NCBI GenBank assembly: GCA_031551255.1
Contig: JAVBNW010000028.1
Location: 1 to 16,601, forward strand
DNA from: JAVBNW01 sp031551255
GTDB lineage: Bacteria; Bacillota; Clostridia; Christensenellales; UBA1750
Direction: 5' to 3'
Length of the DNA stretch: 16,601 nt
The position numbers and the translations under genes are program-made. Each line of letters starts with the position of its first letter. Positions within the stretch are counted from its first letter, which is position 1. Shown one piece after another: positions 1 through 6,340 of this stretch. Under the pieces are notes generated by a model. That model was not told the origin of the DNA. It searched no databases and was given only the letters and a program-made list of their open reading frames with translations.

Positions 1-466
1 GCTCATCCTCCTGACCAAAGTCCAGCCGCAGAAGCGCAAGCGCCCGCTTTTGGCGCGAGGACACCGTGCCCCGGGGCAGCGCGAGCGCCTGCGCGGTTTC
101 CTCGAGCGTTAAGCCGGCAAAGTAGCGAAGCGCTACGACGGCGCGAAGATCACCCGGCAGGCGGGCGATCGCATCTCTAAGCGGCAGCGCGTCGTAAGCC
201 TGCTGCGCGGTTTCGGGCAGTTCCTCCACCGCAAGGGAACGCTGCCTGCGCCGAAGCTCGCCGTTGCAGACGTTGATGAGAATGCGCGTGAGCCACGTTG
301 CAAAAAACTCCGGCTGCCGAAGCTGCCTGTGCGCCTTAAAGCCCCGAAAGAGCGCGTCGTCCACGGCTTCCAGCGCATCCGCCTCCGAGCTTAGCAGCAT
401 CAGCGCCGCGCGGTACAGCCTTTCCTTATGTTCGTCTGCGCGCCGGGCAAATTCCGTCGCATCCAT
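1..466 (-). CDS. ECF-type RNA polymerase sigma factor (C-terminus off window)
   Basis: About 155 residues are visible, starting MDATEFARRADEHKERLYRA. Region sigma-2 is recognisable at residues 15-75, with a helix rich in acidic residues (EAVDDALFRGF) followed by ATWLTRILINVCNGELRRR, the usual 'WL.rI..N...d..Rr' core. Region sigma-4 follows at about 95-148 (LPGDLRAVVALRYFAGLTLEETAQAL, then LPRGTVSSRQKRALALL, the -35 binding helix-turn-helix). ECF factors direct RNA polymerase to small stress or envelope regulons and are usually held by an anti-sigma factor encoded just downstream. That gene would lie beyond the left edge. I chose ATG at 466 because GGAAAGG sits 8-14 bases upstream. An in-frame ATG at 505 is possible but has no ribosome-binding site. 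A terminator separates it from the upstream operon. The family is secure; the regulon is unknown. Confidence 0.9.
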   Translation of the reverse strand, partial: MDATEFARRADEHKERLYRAALMLLSSEADALEAVDDALFRGFKAHRQLRQPEFFATWLTRILINVCNGELRRRQRSLAVEELPETAQQAYDALPLRDAIARLPGDLRAVVALRYFAGLTLEETAQALALPRGTVSSRQKRALALLRLDFGQEDE

Positions 467-541
467 CCAATCCGCCTTTCCGTCCGCCCTCGTGCTTTCA
501 TACATTAGATCGCGCAGCGAAGCGTTTTGCCTGTACCGTAC

Positions 542-568
542 AAAAAAACATCCCCCATAAAGAGGATG
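542..568 (-). terminator. Rho-independent terminator of the cell-wall/HIT/oxidoreductase operon
   Basis: On the minus strand, CATCCTC pairs with GGGGATG (7 bp, one T-G wobble, 6-base loop) and is followed at once by seven T residues. It lies 26 bases after the stop of the flavodoxin-fold gene and before the sigma factor gene. It should end transcripts of the upstream operon, which argues that the sigma factor has its own promoter. Confidence 0.75.
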
Positions 569-594
569 CGGAAAATCGCCTTGCCGCCGGCCGC

Positions 595-1182
595 TCACAA
601 CTCGCGGCCCAGCCGGTATGCCTCGGCAAGGTGCCGATCCCAATTCCGTTCGCGGGCGGCGGGATCCCCCTTGGTCATAGAGTCAAACACCACCATATCC
701 TTTTGCTCCGCCCTATCGTGAATCCGGTCGCCGAGCATCACCGTTTTCATGCTTTGCCAATGCCCATACTCCTTAAGCTTTTCCTTCGAATGGCCGCTTA
801 CGCACAGCACGAGCGCCCGCCTAAGCGTTTTCATTCCTCGGTTTTCGCCATAGGCAAAGCCGTACGTCCACACGCGATCAAACCAGCCGACGAGCTTGGC
901 CGGGGCCTCCGTCCAAAACACCGGATATATCAGCGCAAGGACATCGCACGCGTTGATCTTGCGCTGCTCCTCCATAACATCGGCGGGCAGCGGTAACTCG
1001 CGGCGGTAGTTGGCCTCGCGCAGATACTCTTCCCGCGTCATGTCCGTTTGAAAGCCCATATCGTACAGGTCGGAAACCTCATACGCGTTGCCGGCGTCGT
1101 CCAACCCCTTTACAAAGCTCTTGTAGACTTGCCGCGTAAAGGAATCCCCGCCGGGGTGCGCATAGACGACGAGCGCCTTCAT
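595..1182 (-). CDS. Flavodoxin-fold NAD(P)H oxidoreductase (Flavodoxin_2 / quinone reductase-like)
   Basis: A 195-residue protein starting MKALVVYAHPGGDSFTRQVY. The N-terminal strand followed by YAHP..DSFT is the FMN phosphate-binding loop of the KefF/MdaB/NQO-like family. IYPVFWTEAPAKLVGWFDRV followed by a Tyr/Gly-rich segment (TYGFAYG) is the second family signature. Known members are soluble flavoproteins that reduce quinones or similar acceptors with NAD(P)H; the substrate here is unknown. The length is normal for the family. The start at 1182 has a strong site (AAAGGAGGAAA). Its ATG overlaps the TGA of the upstream HIT gene (ATGA), so the two are probably translationally coupled. Last gene of the operon, followed by the terminator at 542-568. 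The family is secure; KefF-type potassium-efflux regulation is not suggested, since no Kef transporter is nearby. Confidence 0.88.
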   Translation of the reverse strand: MKALVVYAHPGGDSFTRQVYKSFVKGLDDAGNAYEVSDLYDMGFQTDMTREEYLREANYRRELPLPADVMEEQRKINACDVLALIYPVFWTEAPAKLVGWFDRVWTYGFAYGENRGMKTLRRALVLCVSGHSKEKLKEYGHWQSMKTVMLGDRIHDRAEQKDMVVFDSMTKGDPAARERNWDRHLAEAYRLGREL

Positions 1183-1670
1183 CGGGCGGTTTCCTCCTTT
1201 GCCGAAAAAGCCCCGGCGAGATGCGCTCTGAGAAGCTCGGCGCAACGAATGCGCTGCTCGAGTGGAAAGATGCCCCTTAGCGAGTTGCTCATGTCGTCGC
1301 CATCGTAGCGCGGCACTACGTGCAGGTGGTAGTGCCACACATCCTGGCCCCCAGCCGGCTCGTTATTCTGGCGAATCGTAACCCCGTCGCAGCCGTACGC
1401 CCCCTTCAGCGCAAGCGCGGCGATTCTGGCAAACGCGGCGATCTTGGCCGCAGCTTCATCGGGCAGCTCGTAGATGCTTTCATAATGCCCGTTGGGGATG
1501 ATCAAAACGTGGCAACCGTTCGGAATCCAGCCGCCCGCGGAAATAAAGGCCGTAATGCGCGCGTCGGCATAGATGACCTCCGCTTGCTTCGTCATCACCC
1601 GCTCGTCGTCCTCGCCACGGGCGACCGTACAAAACGGGCAAAGATAGCCCTGCGGGGCGTGATGGGGCAT
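1179..1670 (-). CDS. HIT-family nucleotide hydrolase/transferase
   Basis: A 163-residue protein with the histidine triad H113-Y-H115-L-H117-V-V in WHYHLHVVPRY; the middle His is the family's nucleophile. The upstream HVLIIPNGHYESIYEL (about 54-69) is the usual beta-strand and nucleotide-contact region. An N-terminal CPFC (C11, C14) resembles the zinc-binding start of many HIT proteins. Family members hydrolyse nucleoside phosphoramidates, Ap4A or related nucleotidyl compounds in the cytoplasm; the substrate cannot be read from sequence. Start chosen at 1670 because AAGGAGGTGG lies 5-14 bases upstream. A longer frame reaches 1703 but has no better site. It begins 40 bases after the PBP stop and overlaps the next gene by ATGA. 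Its place behind cell-wall genes is probably simple operon hitch-hiking. Confidence 0.9.
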   Translation of the reverse strand: MPHHAPQGYLCPFCTVARGEDDERVMTKQAEVIYADARITAFISAGGWIPNGCHVLIIPNGHYESIYELPDEAAAKIAAFARIAALALKGAYGCDGVTIRQNNEPAGGQDVWHYHLHVVPRYDGDDMSNSLRGIFPLEQRIRCAELLRAHLAGAFSAKEETAR

Positions 1671-1710
1671 ACGCCCACCTCCTTTTTCCCATAAAGTGAC
1701 CACAAAAGGC

Positions 1711-3111
1711 TTAACGGTATTCTCCCCAAACGAGCTTGGATGCCTTGCCCATTACGTTGCCCGCGAGCGGCGCGGCGTGCTCGGAGCCCGAGCCGCCGTG
1801 TTCGATGACCACGGCGATTGCCAGAGGCCTGTCCGGATCGTCGTTAAAGCCGATGAACCAGCTGTGCGGCTCGACCCCCTGGCCGGAGGTGGCCGTTTGC
1901 GCGGTGCCCGTCTTGCCGCAGACCGTACCGCCGGTAAACGCGCCGCGCTTGGCTGTACCTTCGGTAACGCAATCGCGCATATAGGCTTTCAGTTTTTGCG
2001 CGATATCGGGGGTGACGCATTGCTTGTATACCGACGAATGCAGCGTCCTTCCGCCCTGTACCGCCGCCACGAGCTTGGGTTCCATCATCGCGCCCGAGTT
2101 GGCGATCGCGCCGGCGATCATGGCCATGTGCAACGGCGAAACCGTCAAATCCCCCTGCCCCACCGAGGTCCACGCAAGCTTGCCCTCCTCTATGGCGGCG
2201 GTAGGAAACGATGATGAATACAGCATCAAATCCTTAAACAAAAAGTTGTCGTTAAAGCCGAAACCCTCCGCCGCGGCGCGCAGTGTGCTCTGCCCCATCT
2301 CCACGCCCAGCTGCGCAAATGTAAGGTTGCACGATACGTTAAAAGCCCTGTGGATGTCAAGATCGCCATGCCCTTTTTTGTCGTTGTCGGTCACGGTAAA
2401 CTCGCCCATCACGCGGCTGCCCTCGCAGGTAAACTGCCGGCTTTCCAAATCGGGCAGCTGCCGAAGCGCGGCGGAAAGCGTGACGACCTTGAAGATGGAC
2501 CCGGGCGCATAGCGCCCCTGGCTTGCGCGGTTGACAAGGGAGGAACCCGCGGTAATCTCGCCTATCTTGTTCACATCGAACGACGGGCTCGAATACAGCG
2601 CCAGGATTTCGCCGGTCTTGTAGTTGATCAGCGCCACCGCCCCATCCTTGCCCGAGGGGAAGATCGACGCGATGTAGGTGTGAATGCGCGAATCGACGGT
2701 GAGCGTAACGTCGCTGCCGCGCCTGCCATCCGAAAAAAACGCCTGCTGCGCGCGGCTGAACAGCCCCTGGTCAAACCCCAGCAGCTCGCCCGCGTGAAAG
2801 GTTTCCGCGCCTGAGGACAATATGGCGGTGTCGTCTCCCACGACGTGGGATACCGCGAGCCTGAGCGCCTCATCCTTGGCGTATACCCGCTCGCCGGATG
2901 CGCCGGTGGTGGCGAGTACGACGCCGTTGCGGTCCAAAAGATCCCCGGCGGCGATTTCCTGCTTGGCTTGGTGAATGCGCGGGTTATAGGAGCTATTGAA
3001 CCAACGGCTGCCGTACGCATACACCGCATAGCTAAAATAGCCCGCCAGCATCGTGAACATTGCGAGGAACAAAATCGTGATGCGCCGCATGTTCTTATGC
3101 ATCCGCTTCAT
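1711..3111 (-). CDS. Class B penicillin-binding protein (PbpA/FtsI-like transpeptidase)
   Basis: A 466-residue protein with one N-terminal membrane segment (about 11-33, ITILFLAMFTMLAGYFSYAV), a short pedestal region (about 45-140, with DRNGVVLA at 60-67), and a transpeptidase domain to the end. Catalytic motifs are complete: S205-I-F-K208 (acyl-enzyme Ser), S260-C-N262 and K400-T-G402. Class B PBPs cross-link peptidoglycan stem peptides outside the membrane and are the target of beta-lactams. The length and short pedestal resemble actinobacterial PbpA and clostridial relatives more than the longer FtsI/PBP2. Start at 3111 has GGAGGAG upstream, and its ATG overlaps the TGA of the SEDS gene. 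Tight coupling to the SEDS partner fits the known model in which SEDS polymerises glycan and the PBP cross-links it. Whether it serves division, elongation or sporulation cannot be decided here. Confidence 0.95.
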   Translation of the reverse strand: MKRMHKNMRRITILFLAMFTMLAGYFSYAVYAYGSRWFNSSYNPRIHQAKQEIAAGDLLDRNGVVLATTGASGERVYAKDEALRLAVSHVVGDDTAILSSGAETFHAGELLGFDQGLFSRAQQAFFSDGRRGSDVTLTVDSRIHTYIASIFPSGKDGAVALINYKTGEILALYSSPSFDVNKIGEITAGSSLVNRASQGRYAPGSIFKVVTLSAALRQLPDLESRQFTCEGSRVMGEFTVTDNDKKGHGDLDIHRAFNVSCNLTFAQLGVEMGQSTLRAAAEGFGFNDNFLFKDLMLYSSSFPTAAIEEGKLAWTSVGQGDLTVSPLHMAMIAGAIANSGAMMEPKLVAAVQGGRTLHSSVYKQCVTPDIAQKLKAYMRDCVTEGTAKRGAFTGGTVCGKTGTAQTATSGQGVEPHSWFIGFNDDPDRPLAIAVVIEHGGSGSEHAAPLAGNVMGKASKLVWGEYR

Positions 3112-4442
3112 GGACGCTCCTCCAGCACGCGCATCTTGCCGCGGGCCGCGCGCCACGCCTCGGCCTCGGCCTCGGCCTGCGTCGCCGATAGCCCCGCGAG
3201 GATGCCCACCATGGAAAGGCACGAGAGCATGGAGCTTCCTCCGCTGGAAATAAACGGAAGGGTGACGCCGGTGAGGGGGATCATGTTGATCACGCCCCCG
3301 ACGATCAAAAACGTCTGCACCGCGAACACCGCGGTTACGCCAAACGCGAGCAACGAGGCGAATTTATCCCGCGCGCGCATCGCGAGCATCATGCCGCGCA
3401 GGATGATCAGCACGTACAGAGCGATGACGCACAGCCCCATCACTACGCCGAACTCCTCGCAAATCACCGCAAAGATAAAATCCGAATCGTATACGGGGAT
3501 GGAGCGGGGAAGCCCCTGATCGAGCCCCATGCCGAACAGGCCGCCCGAGCCGATGGCCATGAGCGACTGCACGATTTGGTAGCCGGACGAATCTACCGTA
3601 GCCCATGGGTTGCGCCAGATGGCCACCCGCACGCGCACATGCGCAAAGAGCTTGTAGGACAGAACCGCGCCGCCCGCCGCGCCAACCAACCCGAGAATTG
3701 TAACGATTAGATCGCTCGTCGCGACATAGTACATCAAAATGGCCGCCGCAAAGTAGATCAGCACCGCGCCTAAGTCTTTTTGCAGCACTAGCAGCAGCAC
3801 GCAGGCGATCACAAACGCGCCGGCGGGCAGCATTTCGTGCAGTTTTTTGCTCTTGGCGAGGTACAGCGCCAGGATGACGGGCACCGCCACCTTCACAAAC
3901 TCCGAAGGCTGCATCGAAAAGCCCCCGAAGCTGATCCAATTGTTCGCGCCGAATTTTTCCTTGCCGAGCAAGAGCGCCGCGAGCAGTAGGATCAGGCTCA
4001 CGCCCATGATCGGAAAGCGCAGCTTCCACCAATTTTTATACTTTGCCATCGATACAATGGCGACCACTTGGGCCGCGCAGCCCAGCGCATAGGCGAGAAG
4101 ATGCTTAATGCCCTTGTCCGCGCCGAGCCGATACAGCACCGCCACGCCCAGGCCGCATAGAAAATGCGCCATCACGAACAAGTACTTGTCCATATACGGG
4201 AAAAAGTGCGAGAGCACCCCCGCCTGCACCGCGAGGATGGCGGGGAGCGCAACCGCCAGCATCAGCGCAACCGGGTCGACGGCCCCGTCGCGCAGCGCGA
4301 GAAGCCCAAACGCGCTTACCTCGAACACCACGATCGCAAAAATGAGCCAGCTGGCATCGGGCAGCTTGCGCCTCGCCTTTGGCCTTTGATCCTCAGGGGC
4401 GCGCAGAGTTTCTTCCTGCGCTCGATCCTTACGCCTGACCAT
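3108..4442 (-). CDS. SEDS-family peptidoglycan glycosyltransferase (FtsW/RodA/SpoVE)
   Basis: A 444-residue protein with a basic N-terminus (1-28) and about ten hydrophobic segments from residue 31 on. SEDS hallmarks are present: QPSEFVKVAV at 178-187, the S-D-F-I-F-A-V-I-C-E-E-F-G stretch at 320-332 whose Asp (D321) corresponds to the catalytic Asp region of RodA/FtsW, and LPFISSGGSS at 395-404. SEDS proteins polymerise glycan strands from lipid II at the membrane together with a class B PBP, which is encoded immediately downstream. The C-terminal tail (421-444) is soluble, with an acidic Ala/Glu run then a basic end. Start at 4442 has GGGGGAGGGG upstream and overlaps the FHA gene by 14 bases. 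Family certain; RodA versus FtsW versus SpoVE role not decided. Confidence 0.95.
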   Translation of the reverse strand: MVRRKDRAQEETLRAPEDQRPKARRKLPDASWLIFAIVVFEVSAFGLLALRDGAVDPVALMLAVALPAILAVQAGVLSHFFPYMDKYLFVMAHFLCGLGVAVLYRLGADKGIKHLLAYALGCAAQVVAIVSMAKYKNWWKLRFPIMGVSLILLLAALLLGKEKFGANNWISFGGFSMQPSEFVKVAVPVILALYLAKSKKLHEMLPAGAFVIACVLLLVLQKDLGAVLIYFAAAILMYYVATSDLIVTILGLVGAAGGAVLSYKLFAHVRVRVAIWRNPWATVDSSGYQIVQSLMAIGSGGLFGMGLDQGLPRSIPVYDSDFIFAVICEEFGVVMGLCVIALYVLIILRGMMLAMRARDKFASLLAFGVTAVFAVQTFLIVGGVINMIPLTGVTLPFISSGGSSMLSCLSMVGILAGLSATQAEAEAEAWRAARGKMRVLEERP

Positions 4443-4899
4443 GCAACCCCTCCCCCATGCAAACGCGCAGGCGCAAAGGACCTACGGCAATCTCCGAGCC
4501 GTCAAACGCAAGCGCCTCGCCCTTAACCGCCTTGCCGTCCACGCTGATGGCGGCGCCGCGCACGGGTTTTACGCGCACGCAGCCGTCTTCGGCAATCAGC
4601 TTCGCATGGCGGCGCATCACGCCCTTTTGCCGAAGGCGCACCTCGCAGCCGGAGCCGGAACCCACGACGGCTTCGCGCAAAAATGGAAAACGCGCGCCTG
4701 CCTCGATTTTTTCATCCGCGCCGCCAAGCAGCGTAAGCGCGGCGAGAAACTCCGCCTCGGCGATGCTCTTGCGGATATCCCTTATGATCTTATACTCCCG
4801 ATACGAATTAACCGCCGCGCGGAACACGATGAACGCCGCCAGCGCCGCAAACCAATAGCGCGCGGCGTAGATCAACACCTGGTATGCAGCCTGCTGCAA
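4429..4899 (-). CDS. Membrane-anchored FHA-like protein with degenerate phosphothreonine site
   Basis: A 156-residue protein with one N-terminal membrane helix (about 8-29, VLIYAARYWFAALAAFIVF), a basic linker and helix (32-60), and a C-terminal FHA-like beta domain (about 72-150). FHA domains normally bind phosphothreonine through an Arg in 'GR', Ser and His in 'S..H', and Asn in 'NG'. Here these read G-S (VVGSGSGCEV), M-R-R-H (GVMRRHAKL) and R-G-A-A, so only the His is kept. The fold is likely, but classical phosphopeptide binding is doubtful. FHA - SEDS - PBP order is known from Clostridia and, with kinases, from Actinobacteria, suggesting a scaffold in the wall-synthesis complex. Start is TTG at 4899, supported by an excellent ribosome-binding site. 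No kinase or phosphatase gene is in the window. Confidence 0.82.
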   Translation of the reverse strand: MQQAAYQVLIYAARYWFAALAAFIVFRAAVNSYREYKIIRDIRKSIAEAEFLAALTLLGGADEKIEAGARFPFLREAVVGSGSGCEVRLRQKGVMRRHAKLIAEDGCVRVKPVRGAAISVDGKAVKGEALAFDGSEIAVGPLRLRVCMGEGLHGQA

Positions 4900-4903
4900 G
4901 GGC

Positions 4904-4914
4904 TCACCTCCCCC
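4904..4914 (-). promoter_or_regulatory. Ribosome-binding site fixing the TTG start of the FHA gene
   Basis: GGGGGAGGTGA on the minus strand, with its GGAGG core 7 bases before TTG at 4899. No ATG or GTG in that frame is similarly placed, so TTG is the likely initiator. Confidence 0.8.
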
Positions 4915-4977
4915 GGCGGAATTTGGGCCGATGACGCCGGCCGTTCTAAGCCGCCAACGCTCTTTCTCCGCCTCAGA

Positions 4978-5667
4978 TCAGCCTCGCAAATATCTTAGCG
5001 TATACGGGCACGCCTCGATACACAGCCCGCAGGTGACGGCATATTCCGGGTGCCCCGCCTCCTCGCCCCGCCGCTTTGTTGCCGCGCGACAAGCGTGTGC
5101 GTCAAACAGCTCATCCCTCTCGATGCCCGGCCGCCACATTGCCCCGCGATAGGCCCCGGCGGGGCAGGCGCGCACGCACGCATCGCACGAGCCACAGCGC
5201 CCTTCTTGCATGGGGACGCCGGGCGCGAGCGGGGCGTCTGTGAGCACGGTGATCATGCGAAACGCCGTGCCATACTCAGGGCTTACGAGCATGGCGCTCT
5301 TGCCGATCCACCCAAGGCCCGCAAGCCGGCCCACCGTCTTGTGCGGCAGGGTGGTTATGAGCGCGGCCGGGTCGTACATGGTGCGGTCGCGGGTGTTGGC
5401 CCACGCGCGAAAATCTCGATTTTTGAGCCAGCCTTCGGCGGCGAGACCGATGCCGTCGAGCTGCCGGTTGGCCGATACGTAGAGATCGCTGTATTCCCTA
5501 TGCGGCCCGCCGGGGATGCGCGATACGATGCTGCGGTCAAGGGCGATCGTCGCGATCAGCGCGCGCGGATAGCCACCGCTTACCTGCGCGTCGAGCGCGG
5601 AAATATCCGCGCACGCAACCTGCGCGGCGCCCATGTTTATCAGCATCTCCCTGAGAGCGTCCATCAT
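4978..5667 (-). CDS. Short QueG-like double [4Fe-4S] cluster protein
   Basis: A 229-residue protein with two ferredoxin-type clusters in its C-terminal third: C158-G-S-C161-D-A-C164-V-R-A-C168-P and C213-G-L-C216-I-E-A-C220-P. C193 is a candidate for the remaining ligand. The segment LAGLGWIGKSAMLVSPEYG (116-134) matches the conserved 'GWIGK' region of epoxyqueuosine reductase (QueG), a cobalamin-dependent enzyme of queuosine tRNA modification. QueG itself is usually 300-390 residues; this version ends right after the second cluster, so it lacks the C-terminal extension. It is better called a QueG-like paralogue of unknown substrate. Start at 5667 has GGGAGGG 7 bases upstream. It lies 78 bases upstream of the FHA gene on the same strand and could be the first operon gene. 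No other queuosine gene is present. Confidence 0.8.
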   Translation of the reverse strand: MMDALREMLINMGAAQVACADISALDAQVSGGYPRALIATIALDRSIVSRIPGGPHREYSDLYVSANRQLDGIGLAAEGWLKNRDFRAWANTRDRTMYDPAALITTLPHKTVGRLAGLGWIGKSAMLVSPEYGTAFRMITVLTDAPLAPGVPMQEGRCGSCDACVRACPAGAYRGAMWRPGIERDELFDAHACRAATKRRGEEAGHPEYAVTCGLCIEACPYTLRYLRG

Positions 5668-5774
5668 GCAAAACCCTCCCGCCCAAAAGGCGCAGTGCGC
5701 CGCGACCGCGTTTTACCTTTCTTTAGTTAACGAATGGACTCCGGGCAAGGTTTCGTCGATTCGCACTGTGCTCT

Positions 5775-5806
5775 GTCTCCCACGGCATTGCGATGCCATG
5801 GGAGAC
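5775..5806. repeat. R1 outer hairpin, copy a (TGCG loop)
   Basis: GTCTCCCA pairs with TGGGAGAC and GGCAT with ATGCC around a TGCG loop, with one C/A mismatch. The same layout with other stem bases occurs at 6112-6143 and 16348-16379. It has no T-tract, so a plain terminator role is not supported. Confidence 0.8.
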
Positions 5807-5830
5807 CGGCGCTGCGTGGAATCTCCTCTT

Positions 5831-5856
5831 CCCAAAGAAACTGAGGTTTCTTTGGG
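5831..5856. repeat. R1 inner hairpin CCCAAAGAAAC / GTTTCTTTGGG
   Basis: Perfect 11-bp stem with TGAG loop. Identical copies lie at 5983-6008 and 16404-16429. Confidence 0.85.
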
Positions 5857-5907
5857 ATTAAGAAGAACGCAGAGCGCGGGCTTCGTGCCTTCTTCGTCGT
5901 TCTTAAT

Positions 5908-5935
5908 CCATAAAACCGCCTCAGTGGTTTTATGG
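5908..5935. repeat. R1 inner hairpin CCATAAAACC / GGTTTTATGG
   Basis: Perfect 10-bp stem around GCCTCAGT (contains the complement of TGAG). The identical copy is at 6060-6087. A diverged copy with compensating stem changes is at 6216-6243. Confidence 0.85.
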
Positions 5936-5956
5936 AAGAGGAGGAGCGACTTCGTC

Positions 5957-5973
5957 GGGGCGCACTGCGCCCC
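5957..5973. repeat. GC-rich linker hairpin in R1 block
   Basis: GGGGCGC pairs with GCGCCCC around ACT. Flanking GAGGAG (5941-5946) and CTCCTC (5974-5979) extend the pairing. It sits exactly between the two direct copies of the inner unit. Confidence 0.7.
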
Positions 5974-5982
5974 CTCCTCTCC

Positions 5983-6008
5983 CCCAAAGAAACTGAGGTT
6001 TCTTTGGG
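5983..6008. repeat. R1 inner hairpin, second identical copy
   Basis: Same 26 bases as 5831-5856, starting the second direct copy of the roughly 105-base inner unit. Confidence 0.85.
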
Positions 6009-6059
6009 ATTAAGAAGAACGCAGAGCGCGGGCTTCATGCCTTCTTCGTCGTTCTTAAT

Positions 6060-6087
6060 CCATAAAACCGCCTCAGTGGTTTTATGG
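6060..6087. repeat. R1 CCATAAAACC hairpin, second identical copy
   Basis: Same 28 bases as 5908-5935. It is followed by GAAGAGGAGG and then the inverted outer arm. Confidence 0.85.
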
Positions 6088-6111
6088 AAGAGGAGGTTTC
6101 ACGCAGCGGCA

Positions 6112-6143
6112 ATTCCCCGCAACATCGCAATGTTGTGGGGAAT
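6112..6143. repeat. R1 outer hairpin, copy b (inverted, loop reads TGCG on minus strand)
   Basis: ATTCCCC pairs with GGGGAAT and CAACAT with ATGTTG, with one G/T wobble, around CGCA. The stem sequence differs almost completely from copy a while pairing and loop are retained. Confidence 0.8.
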
Positions 6144-6200
6144 AGAGCGTAGTGCAAACCGACGACGCGAGCGATACGCCGTTGCCCCCTCTCTCACCCC

Positions 6201-6257
6201 GTCGTTCTTTCCACTCCTCAAAATCGCCATAGCGGTTTTGAGGAAGAGGAGGAGCGG
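6201..6257. repeat. Diverged R1 module with hairpin CCTCAAAATCGC / GCGGTTTTGAGG
   Basis: GTCGTTCTT, then a 12-bp stem (6216-6243, one T-G wobble, CATA loop), then GAAGAGGAGGAGCG. This is the same order as around 5908-5935 and 6060-6087. Compared with those, stem bases AT...AT became TC...GA, a compensatory double change. Around it, GCGAGCGATACGC occurs at about 6167 and again near 6292. Confidence 0.7.
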
Positions 6258-6325
6258 CGCAGTGAACGAGCTTTTGCACCACAGTGCGGAAGCGAGCGAT
6301 ACGCAGCCCGCGACGACGAGAGATG

Positions 6326-6334
6326 TGATATACT
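6326..6334 (+). promoter_or_regulatory. Extended -10 promoter for DUF1848 gene (possibly leaderless)
   Basis: TGATATACT fits TGnTATAAT (TG at 6326-6327, TATACT at 6329-6334). There is no recognisable -35 at 17 bp. Transcription would start about 6-7 bases later, at or next to the A of ATG 6341. No Shine-Dalgarno sequence is present in 6323-6340. Confidence 0.5.
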
Positions 6335-6340
6335 GGCCGC

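Larger units (their letters stand above)
5753..6165. repeat. R1 hairpin-repeat mosaic (imperfect inverted array)
   Basis: This fills most of the 5668-6340 gap. It begins TCGTCGATTCGCACTGTGCT and ends with the inverted counterpart (reverse complement TCGTCGGTTTGCACTACGCT). Each outer arm runs flank, hairpin with TGCG loop, GCGCTGCGTG/GCCGCTGCGTG, CCTCTT, then a second hairpin. Between the arms, a unit of about 105 bases (CCCAAAG hairpin, GATTAAGAA ... TTCTTAATC inverted pair, CCATAAAACC hairpin) occurs twice as a near-perfect direct repeat (5831-5935 and 5983-6087). The two copies are joined by a GGGGCGC-ACT-GCGCCCC hairpin. Open frames through the block read in several frames at once, as expected from palindromes, so no gene is called. 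The remainder of the gap, 5668-5752, shows no confident feature. Confidence 0.85.

Noticed and set aside
264..560. Plus-strand open frame over the sigma factor
   Set aside because: It is antisense to a clear ECF sigma factor and its translation is low-complexity Ser/Ala/Arg sequence.
5720..5748. Minus-strand promoter for the QueG-like gene (TTGCCC, 17 bp, TAAAGA)
   Set aside because: The -10 matches only 3 of 6 consensus bases; too weak to annotate.
5753..6257. Possible CRISPR array
   Set aside because: The repeats are hairpins in both orientations with irregular spacing and similar, not unique, sequence between them. There are no cas genes.
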